A stretch of 64,000 nt of DNA from Afipia sp. (GCA_017308595.1 JAFKER010000005.1:444950-508949), one strand, 5' to 3'. Positions 9,160 to 20,369 are shown, counted from the stretch's first letter. The notes: generated by a model from the sequence alone, not told the origin. Numbers and translations: made by a program.

Positions 9160-10584
9160 ATGACCAAAGCCCCCGCAGGCTTCACTGACTACATCGTCGC
9201 CGACATCGGCCTTGCCGATTTCGGCCGCAAGGAACTCTCGCTGGCCGAAACCGAAATGCCGGGCCTGATGGCCACGCGCGAGGAATATGGCCCGAAGCAG
9301 CCGTTGAAGGGCGCGCGCATCGCGGGCTCGCTGCACATGACCATTCAGACCGGGGTGCTGATCGAAACCCTGAAGGCGCTCGGCGCCGACATCCGCTGGG
9401 TGTCGTGCAACATCTATTCGACGCAGGATCACGCCGCTGCTGCCATCGCTGCCGCAGGCATTCCGGTGTTCGCGGTCAAGGGTGAGACGCTGAAGGACTA
9501 CTGGGATTACACCGCAAAGCTGTTCGACTGGCACGGCGGTGGTCACCCGAATATGATCCTCGACGACGGCGGCGACGCCACCATGTACGTCCATCTCGGC
9601 CTGCGCGCCGAGAACGGCGACGTGGCATTTTTGGACAAGCCGGGCTCCGAGGAAGAAGAAGTATTCTTCGCGCTGCTCAAGAAGCAGCTCAAGGAAAAGC
9701 CGAAGGGCTACTTCAAGGCGATCGCCGACAGCATCAAGGGCGTCTCCGAAGAAACCACCACGGGCGTGCATCGCCTGTACGACATGCAGAAGGCCGGCAC
9801 GCTGCTGTGGCCCGCCATCAACGTCAACGACTCGGTGACCAAGTCGAAGTTCGATAATCTCTATGGTTGCCGCGAGTCGCTGGTGGACGGCATCCGCCGC
9901 GGCACCGACGTGATGATGTCGGGCAAGGTCGCGATGGTTGCTGGCTTCGGCGACGTCGGCAAGGGCTCGGCGGCATCGCTGCGCCAGGCCGGCTGCCGCG
10001 TGATGGTGTCCGAAGTCGATCCGATCTGCGCGCTGCAGGCGGCGATGGAAGGCTATCAGGTCGTGACCATGGAAGACGCCGCGCCGCAGGCCGACATCTT
10101 CGTCACCGCGACCGGCAACAAGGACATCATCACCATCGAGCACATGCGCGCGATGAAGGACCGAGCCATCGTCTGCAACATCGGCCACTTCGACAACGAG
10201 ATCCAGATCGCCTCGCTGAAGAACCTGAAGTGGACCAACATCAAGCCGCAGGTTGATGAAATCGCGTTCCCGGACGGTCACCGCATCATCATGCTGTCGG
10301 AAGGCCGCCTCGTGAACCTCGGCAACGCGATGGGTCATCCGTCCTTCGTGATGTCGGCGTCGTTCACCAACCAGACGCTGGCGCAGATCGAACTGTGGGC
10401 GAACAACAAGGACGGCAAGTACAAGAAGGAAGTCTACGTGCTGCCGAAGTCGCTCGACGAGAAGGTCGCGCGTCTCCACCTGTCGAAGATCGGCGTCAAG
10501 CTCACCGAGCTGCGCAAGGATCAGGCCGACTACATCGGCGTGAAGCAGGAAGGCCCGTACAAGAGCGATCACTATCGCTACTGA
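9160..10584 (+). CDS. ahcY: Adenosylhomocysteinase (SAH hydrolase)
   Basis: AhcY splits S-adenosylhomocysteine, the product of methyl transfer, to homocysteine and adenosine with bound NAD. The 474-residue protein has the family's substrate region near the N-terminus ([15 protein letters not shown], then [14 protein letters not shown]), the NAD-binding loop [11 protein letters not shown], and the closing KSDHYRY with the conserved Lys and Tyr. The insert of about 40 residues after the first third is usual for the long bacterial form. ATG 9160 has AGGA 9 bases upstream. It completes the methyl cycle with metK and is closed by a strong terminator. Confidence 0.97.
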   Translation: MTKAPAGFTDYIVADIGLADFGRKELSLAETEMPGLMATREEYGPKQPLKGARIAGSLHMTIQTGVLIETLKALGADIRWVSCNIYSTQDHAAAAIAAAGIPVFAVKGETLKDYWDYTAKLFDWHGGGHPNMILDDGGDATMYVHLGLRAENGDVAFLDKPGSEEEEVFFALLKKQLKEKPKGYFKAIADSIKGVSEETTTGVHRLYDMQKAGTLLWPAINVNDSVTKSKFDNLYGCRESLVDGIRRGTDVMMSGKVAMVAGFGDVGKGSAASLRQAGCRVMVSEVDPICALQAAMEGYQVVTMEDAAPQADIFVTATGNKDIITIEHMRAMKDRAIVCNIGHFDNEIQIASLKNLKWTNIKPQVDEIAFPDGHRIIMLSEGRLVNLGNAMGHPSFVMSASFTNQTLAQIELWANNKDGKYKKEVYVLPKSLDEKVARLHLSKIGVKLTELRKDQADYIGVKQEGPYKSDHYRY

Positions 10585-10603
10585 TCGCAACGTCCGAAGC
10601 ACA

Positions 10604-10637
10604 CAAACGGCCCCGTATGCGGGGCCGTTTTCTTTTT
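10604..10637 (+). terminator. Rho-independent terminator after ahcY
   Basis: AAACGGCCCC (10605-10614) pairs perfectly with GGGGCCGTTT (10621-10630); an extra G-C pair closes a TATG loop. A T-rich run (TTTTCTTTTT) overlaps and follows the right arm. It sits 20 bases after the ahcY stop. Confidence 0.92.
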
Positions 10638-10892
10638 GGGGTACGTCACGGGCCGCAGGTTTCGGCGCGGACGAGAGGCGTCATCTTCAAAGGAACACAA
10701 TTGAGTTCTTGCTATCAGGCAGGGACCTGTTAAACGGCCTCGTATTCGATTTGCGGCACAGCTTTTGTTAGAGCGCCCTTTTGGACTTTTAAGTCCCCTC
10801 CGGCTCCTTACCCGAAGACATCGCGAGATTGGATTTTGCTTCGCGCGACGTCGTGCGGAGTTGCGCATGTACGCGCGTTAAGGATTGTTGTT
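10638..10892 (+). promoter_or_regulatory. Intergenic stretch / probable long leader of the cold-shock gene
   Basis: These 255 bases between the ahcY terminator and the cold-shock ATG hold no gene. They are less GC-rich than the surroundings, with T-rich blocks at 10758-10794. Cold-shock genes often have long 5' leaders that refold with temperature, and this could be one. I could not fix a promoter by eye. Confidence 0.35.
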
Positions 10893-11102
10893 ATGACGAC
10901 TGGTACTGTGAAGTGGTTCAACGGCCAAAAGGGCTTCGGTTTCATTCAGCCGAGCGATGGCGGCACCGATGTGTTCGTTCACATCAGCGCTGTCGAGCGG
11001 GCTGGCCTGACCGGCCTTGCCGAAGGACAGAAGGTTTCGTTTGAAGCCAAGACGGACAAGATGCGCGGCAAGACCAGCGCGGAAAATCTGTCGCTTCTCT
11101 AA
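10893..11102 (+). CDS. cspA: Cold-shock protein, CspA family
   Basis: A 69-residue single cold-shock domain that binds single-stranded RNA or DNA and melts RNA structure. Both RNA-binding motifs are present: KGFGFIQP (RNP1, about residues 15-22) and VFVHIS (RNP2, about residues 30-35). ATG 10893 follows AAGGA at 10880-10884. The gene stands alone between the ahcY terminator and a hairpin-rich 3' region that ends in its own terminator. Alphaproteobacteria carry several csp paralogues, so the symbol names the family only. Confidence 0.93.
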   Translation: MTTGTVKWFNGQKGFGFIQPSDGGTDVFVHISAVERAGLTGLAEGQKVSFEAKTDKMRGKTSAENLSLL

Positions 11103-11165
11103 AGATGCGATGAGGCGCGTCGCCCGGTCCTGCTGGTGAAGCCGCGCCGCGCGGAAGTTCAGGAC

Positions 11166-11289
11166 GGCTGTTTCGCGGATGTACCGGAACAGCCCGCCGC
11201 TTCCTTCGGGAAGAGAACTTCACGACCTGTTTCACGGATGTACTGAAACGGATTGTCACCAAGCCCCGTCAGAGATGATGGGGCTTTTT
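11166..11289 (+). ncRNA. Candidate structured small RNA or 3'-UTR RNA behind the csp gene
   Basis: Four hairpins follow one another. First, GGCTGTTTC/GGAACAGCC at 11166-11194. Second, CTTCC-TTCG-GGAAG at 11200-11213, with a stable UUCG loop. Third, a stem of similar sequence at 11226-11251, with GTTTCA paired to TGAAAC. Fourth, a terminator at 11261-11289 with AAGCCCC paired to GGGGCTT and then TTTs. The loops of the first and third hairpins share the exact 9-mer CGGATGTAC (11176-11184 and 11235-11243). There is no open frame of note. It may be an independent sRNA or one processed from the csp message; the 5' end is unknown. Confidence 0.6.
11261..11289 (+). terminator. Rho-independent terminator of the csp/sRNA unit
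   Basis: AAGCCCC (11261-11267) pairs with GGGGCTT (11280-11286) over a 12-base loop and runs into TTTTT at 11285-11289. It closes whatever transcript carries the csp gene and the hairpins behind it. Confidence 0.8.
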
Positions 11290-11333
11290 GCTGTGCCGCT
11301 GCAAAAGCCGGCATGGACCGGCCGCAGGCACGA

Positions 11334-11750
11334 TCATTGTTGAACGACGACTTTGAGATGTACGAAGAAACGTCCCTTGTCTGCCACGCTCCGCCGATAG
11401 GTCATGGCAACGGTAAAGCTGTCGTCGCCGACATATCCCCTGGACGGGGCATATGTGATCGTGCTGCCCTTTAGTCCCGCCGTGCCGTGGCTGGCGCGTT
11501 GCACCACGCGGTCTCCGGAAATCTCCGCAATCGTCTTTGCATTTGTGGTGGGCCTGAAAGGCCGCACGCAGGCTTGATTGCGCTTAACCGCCATCCAGCC
11601 TTCGTAAGTGCAGTCGTTGCACCAGTTGCTGTCGGGATTGAAGGGAGGAGCCAGGCATTCGGCCGCATGTCCTGCGGACATGGCCGACAGCAAGCTCAAC
11701 ATCACGAGGCCAAGCCGCATTGAAACGATCGGTCTGAGCAGGGCGTTCAT
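11334..11750 (-). CDS. Secreted protein with Ig-like C-terminal part
   Basis: A 138-residue protein with a signal peptide (MRLGLVMLSLLSAMSAG, cleavage after GHA near residue 29). The mature part has four or five cysteines near its start (ECLAPPF, WCNDCTYEG, NQACVRP). After these comes a beta-rich end with TYAPSRGYVGDDSFTV, which resembles the Ig-like or cadherin-like repeat ends found in many rhizobial envelope proteins. No enzymatic motif is seen. It is probably periplasmic. A purine-rich GAGAGAG stands upstream of ATG 11750. It converges on the sRNA terminator. Confidence 0.7.
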   Translation of the reverse strand: MNALLRPIVSMRLGLVMLSLLSAMSAGHAAECLAPPFNPDSNWCNDCTYEGWMAVKRNQACVRPFRPTTNAKTIAEISGDRVVQRASHGTAGLKGSTITYAPSRGYVGDDSFTVAMTYRRSVADKGRFFVHLKVVVQQ

Positions 11751-11921
11751 GTGCAGCTCTCTCGTGGCTTCCGGCGAAAATATATGCGCGGTCAGGCGGC
11801 GAACGCAATCGGGACGGATGCATTGATCCTTGCCGCGGCATTTTCATTGAGACGACATATCGCGGCGCGAAAAACCCGATAAGATGGTTTCGGGCTTTCG
11901 TCATTCGCCAGCGAGGTTGCC

Positions 11922-12878
11922 GTGACAGAGACTTATCCCAAGGACATTGCGCTGCTCGGCGTGCCGATCGAAGTCGGCGCATCGCAAAAGGGCGCGCTGA
12001 TGGGTCCGGCGGCGTTGCGCACGGCGGGCATCGTACAGCTTTTGGAAAGCCTCGATTTCACCGTCGCGGATCATGGCGACATCGCGCCGCGCGATCTCGT
12101 CTTCACCGATGAAGCGCCGCCGCCCAGCGCGAAACACTACCGCGAGATCAAGGCCTGGATCGGCGAGACATCGAAGCGCGCCTATGCGATGGCGCAGTCC
12201 GGCGCGATCCCGGTGTTTCTCGGCGGCGATCATTCGCTGTCGATGGGCACGGTGAACGGCGTCGCGCGCCACTGGCACGAACAGGGGCGGGAGCTGTTCG
12301 TGCTCTGGCTCGATGCCCATGCCGATTACAACACGCCCGCGACCACCATCACCGGCAACATGCATGGCATGTCCGGCGCGTTCCTGTGCGACGAGCCGGG
12401 GCTGGACGGCCTGTTGCCGCGTGCGGAGCGCGCGTCGATCCTGCCGCGCCAGCTCGGCTTGTTTGGCCTGCGCTCGGTGGACAAGAAGGAGAAAGAATTA
12501 TTGGCGCAGCGCGATGTCTGGATCGCGGACATGCGGCGGATCGACGAGTTCGGTGTCAGCGTCCTGATGCGCGAATTCATCGAACGGGTGAGGGCGCGGA
12601 ACGGCGTGCTTCATGTCTCGCTGGATGTGGATTTTCTCGATCCGGTCTCCGCGCCCGGCGTCGGCACCACGGTGTCGGGCGGGGCGACCTATCGCGAGGC
12701 GCATCTGGTCATGGAGATGTTGCAGGATTCAGGTCTGGTGCGCTCGCTCGATCTGGTCGAGCTCAATCCGTTTCTCGATAATCGCGGGCTGACAGCGCGC
12801 ACGGTGGTCGAACTTGTCGGCAGTCTGTTCGGCCAGCAGATTCACGATCGCCCGACGCCGAGTAATGCGGTGGTTTGA
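11922..12878 (+). CDS. rocF: Arginase
   Basis: An arginase/ureohydrolase of 318 residues that hydrolyses arginine to ornithine and urea with a two-metal (manganese) centre. The metal ligands are all visible: GGDHS (His104), DAHAD (Asp131, His133, Asp135) and DVDFLDP (Asp235, Asp237). The NMHGM segment and APGVGTTVSGG favour arginase over agmatinase. The start is GTG 11922 with GAGG five bases upstream; no ATG is near. It stands alone, followed by the repeat-framed nuclease gene on the other strand. Confidence 0.92.
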   Translation: MTETYPKDIALLGVPIEVGASQKGALMGPAALRTAGIVQLLESLDFTVADHGDIAPRDLVFTDEAPPPSAKHYREIKAWIGETSKRAYAMAQSGAIPVFLGGDHSLSMGTVNGVARHWHEQGRELFVLWLDAHADYNTPATTITGNMHGMSGAFLCDEPGLDGLLPRAERASILPRQLGLFGLRSVDKKEKELLAQRDVWIADMRRIDEFGVSVLMREFIERVRARNGVLHVSLDVDFLDPVSAPGVGTTVSGGATYREAHLVMEMLQDSGLVRSLDLVELNPFLDNRGLTARTVVELVGSLFGQQIHDRPTPSNAVV

Positions 12879-12945
12879 GGCGGGAATGCAGCGGCTTGAG
12901 TGGGACAGGCCCAGCCGCTGTTTCACAGATCGCCAATCTCTCCAC

Positions 12946-12988
12946 CCGTCATTCCGGGATGCGCCTCGTGGCGCAGGCCCGGAATCCA
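12946..12988. repeat. Left half of the palindromic repeat
   Basis: Starts cgtcattccggg and closes on cccggaatcc, with a gcgcc/ggcgc inner stem around tcgt. It abuts the stop codon of the nuclease gene (12992-12994). Confidence 0.8.
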
Positions 12989-12991
12989 TCT

Positions 12992-13279
12992 TCAACTCGC
13001 GATCCCGGGATAGAGATCAGTCCACTCGGGATTGCTCTCCTCGATCAGCCTGATTTTCCACGCGCGCCGCCATTTCTTCAATTCTTTCTCGCGCGCGATG
13101 GCCGTGAGCGGTTCGTCATGGACCTCAAACCAGACGAGCCGGTCCACGCCATACCGGCTTGTGAATCCGGCGGCGGCTTTAATCCGGTGCTCGTGTCCGC
13201 GCCTCACAATATCACTGGTGACGCCGAGATAGAGTGTGCCGTTCCGTTTACTTGCGAGCAGGTAGACGTAATAAGCCAT
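12992..13279 (-). CDS. GIY-YIG family nuclease (small, single-domain)
   Basis: A 95-residue protein made almost entirely of a GIY-YIG domain. YYVYLLASKRNG supplies the first motif (Tyr4/Tyr6). LYLGVTSDIVRR supplies the second (Tyr17, Gly19) and the Arg that follows it. REKELKKWRRAWKIRLIEE is the usual C-terminal helix. Proteins of this type are the YhbQ/UvrC-N-like small nucleases, cytoplasmic and often annotated as endonucleases. The start MAYYVYLL at 13279 is chosen because the longer frame (to 13336) would translate the flanking palindrome. Lying inside two repeat halves, it may act on that repeat. Confidence 0.85.
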   Translation of the reverse strand: MAYYVYLLASKRNGTLYLGVTSDIVRRGHEHRIKAAAGFTSRYGVDRLVWFEVHDEPLTAIAREKELKKWRRAWKIRLIEESNPEWTDLYPGIAS

Positions 13280-13294
13280 CGGGTTTCGACATCT

Positions 13295-13334
13295 GGATTC
13301 CGGGCTCGCGCGATGACGCGCGCCCCGGAATGAC
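13295..13334. repeat. Right half of the palindromic repeat
   Basis: Starts ggattccggg, has a gcgcg/cgcgc inner stem, and ends ccccggaatgac. The preceding bases tcgacatct resemble the spacer tcgaatttct found before the right half of the 9042-9135 copy. Confidence 0.8.
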
Positions 13335-13670
13335 AATGTTGATTGTTCGGGTTGTCAAATGGTCTCCCGATCGAATCAAGAATTTGTTTGACAAATACAA
13401 GCGATGGATTATATTCCTATCTATCCCGTCCCACCAGAGGGGCGGCTCGCGATCGTCACGGACGCGGGGCGGGATGCGGTGGACGCGGCAGCGTCAGGCG
13501 CGGATGAGGTGGCAGAGCGGATTCCCCGCAAAGGGTCCGTGAGACGCCGAATATGCGCTGACGACCACGCTGTTGCGGACGGCCCAAGTCGCGTTATCCC
13601 GGCGCATCGCCTTGCGCCATGAGGCAACGTCAGTTCCGCTCTCGCAAGAGGGCGCGAGGTGGCAATAAGT

Positions 13671-13848
13671 CCTCCGAGCGGTGATGACCGAAGGGCCGGT
13701 CACCGGAGGTCTTCGCGAAGCAAGCCGTTAAAACCATTGCGTGCGGAACGCCGGATGTGTCCGGCGCTTTCGTGATGACTATGCTCGTGCGCTTGTTTTC
13801 ATTGCGCATGAGGCTGCGGATGCGCTGAGCATCCGGCGTTCCGCGCGC
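13671..13848 (+). ncRNA. Structured non-coding element with three hairpins
   Basis: Hairpin A (13671-13709) is CCTCC...GGAGG, enclosing GGTG-(3-base bulge)-ACCG and CGGTCACC around the loop AAGGGC. A 10-base palindrome, CTTCGCGAAG, follows at 13711-13720. Hairpin B joins 13739-13757 to 13830-13848 through a 19-pair stem with one G-U pair (core GCGGAACGCCGGATG). Inside B lies hairpin C, CTCGTGCGC paired with GCGCATGAG around an 11-base loop. The strand is a guess. It may be a transcribed RNA or a mobile repeat. Confidence 0.5.
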
Positions 13849-13923
13849 CCTCTTGAAGGGCGGGAATGCAATTCACGCGCGGGCTGTTGCCCGTTCGTGC
13901 GAAAACGCCTCCGGCGCGCCCGC

Positions 13924-14026
13924 GCCGTAAAGAACAGGGCTGATCGAACACGTCTCGGGGATCGGCGCGGATTCATTTTGGCGCGAATGGCGCAGGCGCC
14001 AAGCGCGCTGCCGTAAAGAACAGGGC
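13924..14026. repeat. Direct repeat of 17 bases, 86 bases apart
   Basis: gccgtaaagaacagggc occurs at 13924-13940 and again at 14010-14026; similar bases follow each copy (tgatcgaacac and ggctcaagcac). This may mark a duplication or an insertion scar within the repeat-rich region before the monooxygenase gene. Confidence 0.6.
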
Positions 14027-14129
14027 GGCTCAAGCACATCTGTACAGGCCCGTTTCCTCACGTCCCGGCCCATGTCAACGGTTGCATCGCAGCGCGGCTG
14101 CGCGCAGAGTCCGCCCAAGGGAGAAACCA

Positions 14130-15620
<1,491 letters not shown>

Positions 15621-15666
15621 GCGTGATCTCCGCCGTCCCACCGGACACGGCTGCGATCTCTCACCA

Positions 15667-15762
15667 CGTCATTCCGGGATGCGCCTCTTTGCGCAGACCC
15701 GGAATCGATTCTACGCTGGTTATAGATTCCGGGTTCGCGCGAGAACGCGCGCGCCGGACTAA
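15667..15762. repeat. Third copy of the two-part palindromic repeat, right end decayed
   Basis: The left half (15667-15706) is nearly identical to that at 9042. The right half starts gattccggg at 15725 but ends gcgccggactaag where ccccggaatgac is expected, so its outer arm is degraded. The 18-base spacer carries no gene. It lies between the monooxygenase and the cupin gene. Confidence 0.7.
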
Positions 15763-15784
15763 GAAAGATCTGGAGTTGTTCCTG

Positions 15785-16210
15785 ATGAAATCTCTTCCGT
15801 TCGCGCTCGGCCTGTTGCTGGTCGCATCGCCGCTTCATGCGGACACGCAGCCCGCCACGAGCAAGGTGGTGGTCAAGCCAGTGCTGTCCACCACGGTGAC
15901 CTCCAGCGGCCAGCCCATCGTGCTGCCGCAAAAGGACGCGCAGGTCATCGTCTCGACCTACGAGATTCCGCCGGGTGCGGTGCTGCCGAAGCACAAGCAT
16001 CCGTTCCCGCGTTACGGCTATGTGCAGGCGGGGACCATCGAGGTCACCAATCTCGACACCGGCAAGACCGAGACCTTCAAGACCGGCGACTTCATTCTGG
16101 AAGCGGTCGATCAGTGGCACTTCGGCGCCAATAAGGGCCTTGAGCCGGTGAAACTGCTGGTCATCGACATGGTGGAGAAGGGCGCGTCCAACACAGTTCT
16201 GCAGAAGTAA
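15785..16210 (+). CDS. Periplasmic cupin-domain protein
   Basis: A 141-residue protein with a signal peptide (MKSLPFALGLLLVASPLHA) and one cupin domain. The metal-binding motif 1 is visible as PKHKHPFPRYGYVQAG with its histidines and motif 2 as GDFILEAVDQWHFG. It probably binds a metal in the periplasm; the substrate is unknown. ATG 15785 gives the signal peptide directly, with GGAG about 10 bases upstream. The longer frame from 15617 would translate the palindromic repeat. Confidence 0.85.
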   Translation: MKSLPFALGLLLVASPLHADTQPATSKVVVKPVLSTTVTSSGQPIVLPQKDAQVIVSTYEIPPGAVLPKHKHPFPRYGYVQAGTIEVTNLDTGKTETFKTGDFILEAVDQWHFGANKGLEPVKLLVIDMVEKGASNTVLQK

Positions 16211-16340
16211 GGCCGCGCTTTGAGGTTTCGCGCGATGCGCTGCGACAGTGCGAAATTTTAGAAGGATTGCCTTCCGTGCGCGAAAAATCCATTCTCCCGG
16301 CCCGATCCTCAGCACACCAGCCAGCACAACAAGAAGAAAC

Positions 16341-17639
16341 ATGACCGCTTCATCACGCGACCGTCTCGAACAGGCCCTCAGCAAGATCGCCGATCCCGCA
16401 GGCGAAGGCGCACGCGCCTGCCTCACCGTCTATGCCGACGAAGCGCGCAAGGCCGCCGATGCGGCTGACACGCGGATCAAATCCGGCAGTTCGCGCGGAC
16501 CGCTCGACGGCGCGATCCTCACCATCAAGGATCTGTTCGATGTCAAGGGCGAGGTCACCCGCGCCGGGTCCAAGGTGCTGGCGTCGCGCGGCAAGCCCGC
16601 GGAAGCCGATGCCGTGATCGTGCAGCGGCTACGCGAAGCGGGTGCGGTGATCGCCGCCAAAACCAATATGACCGAGTTCGCCTATTCGGGTCTGGGGGCC
16701 AATCCGCATTTCGGCACGCCGGGCAATCCGGCGGATCGCAAGCGCGTGCCGGGCGGTTCGTCCTCCGGTGCGGCGGTTGCGGTGGGTGATGGCATCGGCG
16801 AAATCGCCATCGGCACTGATACCGGCGGTTCGACGCGTATTCCGGCGGCGTTCTGCGGCGTTACCGGATTCAAGCCAACGGTGAAACGCGTGCCGCGCGC
16901 AGGCGCGTTCCCGCTATCGTTCACGCTGGATTCCATCGGCCCGATTGCGCTCAGCGTCGCCGACTGCGCCAATGCCGATGCGGTGATGGCGGGCGAAACG
17001 CCGTCGCCGCTCGTTGCGCCTTCGCTGAAGGACGTGCGCGCGGGCTTCGTGCAGGGTTATCCCATCGATGGTCTGGATGAGATTGTCGGCAAGGCCTATC
17101 CGCAAGCGCTGGCGAAGTTGTCGTCGCACTGGAAGTCGGGTGCGGATGTCACGTTGAGCGCGCTGGATATCATGCACACCGCCAACGAGCGCGGCGGGGT
17201 CGCGCCGCCGGAAGCGTTCGCGATTCATCGCACACTGCTCGCCGAAGCGGGCGAGGGCGTCGATCCAACCGTGCGGGCGCGCCTGTTGCGCTCCGAGAAG
17301 GTCAGCGCCGCCGATTACATCCTCGCCATGCAGGATCGTATACGCGGCATCGCGCAGATGGACGCGGTGTTCGATCAGGTCGACGTGCTGGTCATGCCGA
17401 CGGTGCAGATCGTGGCGCCGACCATGGATGAGATTTCCACGCCGGAGAGCTTCGTCAAACGCAACGTTCAGGCGCTGATGAATACCTCGATCTGGAATTT
17501 CTTCGATGTTTGCGCGATCTCGCTGCCAATCAGGTTCGGCAACGCATTGCCGGTCGGGCTGATGCTGGTCGGCCGCCATGGTGACGACCGCAGGCTGCTG
17601 GCGATTGCGGCCGCGGTCGAGACGCAACTAGGGGCGTGA
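16341..17639 (+). CDS. Amidase (amidase-signature family)
   Basis: A 432-residue amidase-signature hydrolase. It has the catalytic lysine region (LTIKDLFDVKG), the Gly/Ser-rich signature PGGSSSGAAVAVGDG and the nucleophile loop GTDTGGSTRIPAAFCG, so the Ser-cisSer-Lys triad seems complete. The family ranges from GatA to broad-specificity amidases; length and lack of GatC/GatB neighbours favour a free amidase. The start at 16341 follows a purine-rich aagaagaaac. It converges on the FAH-family gene, with 19 bases between them. Confidence 0.88.
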   Translation: MTASSRDRLEQALSKIADPAGEGARACLTVYADEARKAADAADTRIKSGSSRGPLDGAILTIKDLFDVKGEVTRAGSKVLASRGKPAEADAVIVQRLREAGAVIAAKTNMTEFAYSGLGANPHFGTPGNPADRKRVPGGSSSGAAVAVGDGIGEIAIGTDTGGSTRIPAAFCGVTGFKPTVKRVPRAGAFPLSFTLDSIGPIALSVADCANADAVMAGETPSPLVAPSLKDVRAGFVQGYPIDGLDEIVGKAYPQALAKLSSHWKSGADVTLSALDIMHTANERGGVAPPEAFAIHRTLLAEAGEGVDPTVRARLLRSEKVSAADYILAMQDRIRGIAQMDAVFDQVDVLVMPTVQIVAPTMDEISTPESFVKRNVQALMNTSIWNFFDVCAISLPIRFGNALPVGLMLVGRHGDDRRLLAIAAAVETQLGA

Positions 17640-17658
17640 GTGATAGAGAAGGTCGCGA

Positions 17659-18348
17659 TCAGCCGATCGCCACCTTCAGCGTGCCGATCCCGTCGATACC
17701 GCATTCGATCTTGTCGCCCGGTTGAAGCGGGCCGACGCCGGCGGGCGTGCCGGTCATGATAATATCGCCCGCGCCGAGCGAAACCTGTAGCGACAGTTTG
17801 CCGATGATTTCCGGGACATTCCAGATCATCTCGGAGAGGTCGCCCTTCTGCTTTTCGGTGCCGTTGACCGAAAGCCAGATCTTGCCATTCACGGGATGGC
17901 CGATCTCGGCGGCGGGGCGCAGCGCGCCGCAGGGCGCGGAGAAATCGAACGACTTGCCGATCTCCCAAGGCTGTTCCTTCTTGCGCGAAGCTATCTGCAG
18001 ATCGCGGCGGGTCATGTCGATGCCGACACCATAGCCGTAGACGTGATCCAGCGCCTTGGCCGGATCGATTTGCGCGCCGCCACTTTTCAGCGCCACCACG
18101 AGTTCGACCTCGTACTGGAAATCCTTGGTCAACGACGGATAGGGGATCGTTGCGCCGTCGCCGGTCACCATGTCGGCATGCTTGGCGAAGAAGAACGGCG
18201 GCTGGCGCTCGTCATTGCCCATCTCGCGGATGTGTTCGAGATAGTTGCGACCGACGCACCAGATGCGGCGTACCGGAAAGGATTTCGACTCGCCGGCGAC
18301 AGGGATGGAAGGTTGCGTGAGTGCGGGAATGACGTAGCTGGCAGTCAT
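17659..18348 (-). CDS. Fumarylacetoacetate hydrolase family protein
   Basis: A 229-residue FAH-domain protein. Members cleave or decarboxylate beta-diketo acids with a bound magnesium ion. It shows VGRNYLEHIREMG, then FFFAKHADMV, the acidic metal-binding segment YEVELVVALKSGG, and the closing GDIIMTGTPAGVGP. Acylpyruvate hydrolase or oxaloacetate decarboxylase-type activity is most likely for this short form, but the exact substrate is not readable. GGA lies a few bases before ATG 18348. Confidence 0.88.
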   Translation of the reverse strand: MTASYVIPALTQPSIPVAGESKSFPVRRIWCVGRNYLEHIREMGNDERQPPFFFAKHADMVTGDGATIPYPSLTKDFQYEVELVVALKSGGAQIDPAKALDHVYGYGVGIDMTRRDLQIASRKKEQPWEIGKSFDFSAPCGALRPAAEIGHPVNGKIWLSVNGTEKQKGDLSEMIWNVPEIIGKLSLQVSLGAGDIIMTGTPAGVGPLQPGDKIECGIDGIGTLKVAIG

Positions 18349-18382
18349 GGCAATTCCAATGTCTGAGAGAAACGGAAGGCTA

Positions 18383-18431
18383 GGGCATGGTCCCGAAAAG
18401 TGGAAGCCGGTTTTCGGACAAAATCATGCCC
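18383..18431. repeat. Dispersed palindromic repeat
   Basis: GGGCATG...CATGCCC forms the outer arms and CCGAAAA...TTTTCGG the inner arms. I recognise this pattern from memory as one of the most common intergenic palindromes in Rhizobiales. It lies between the FAH-type gene and the 3' end of the ABC transporter gene. Confidence 0.75.
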
Positions 18432-18448
18432 AAGCAGAAGAGAATAGC

Positions 18449-20251
<1,803 letters not shown>

Positions 20252-20369
20252 CCGCGGTCCATTGACGGTCAAGCGCAATAAGCGCCCCGTCAGGGTTTAT
20301 GCGATGACTCTCCTTGCCTTCAATGAAGCAGATTTTCAAGCAAAATCAGGTATTTTTACCCGATTGACA

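Larger units (their letters stand above)
12946..13334. mobile_element. Palindrome-framed GIY-YIG element
   Basis: The left repeat half (12946-12988) reads ccgtcattccgggatgcgc...gcgcaggcccggaatcc. The right half (13295-13334) reads ggattccgggctcgc...gcgccccggaatgac. They are inverted with respect to each other and enclose exactly one gene, a GIY-YIG nuclease on the minus strand, with its stop codon 3 bases from the left half. The two gene-less copies at 9042-9135 and 15667-15762 have the same left and right halves with only a short spacer. This looks like a small element with a nuclease-bearing form and deleted forms, which is inference. Confidence 0.6.
13335..14129. other. Gene-free region of about 800 bases with repeats
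   Basis: I find no credible gene here; the open frames are short and lack ribosome sites. The stretch holds the structured element at 13671-13848 and a 17-base direct repeat (gccgtaaagaacagggc at 13924-13940 and 14010-14026). From memory, the middle part resembles an abundant dispersed repeat of Bradyrhizobium and its relatives, with the phrases gtgatgaccgaagggccggt and aagccgttaaaaccatt. Nothing recognisable lies at 13340-13600. Confidence 0.5.

Noticed and set aside
12992-13336. A longer GIY-YIG protein starting at 13336
   Set aside because: The extra 19 residues would be translated from the flanking palindrome, and the family homology starts at MAYYVYLL (13279).
13335-14129. CRISPR array or attachment site
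   Set aside because: The only direct repeat is a pair, with no regular spacers, and no tRNA gene or integrase is present.
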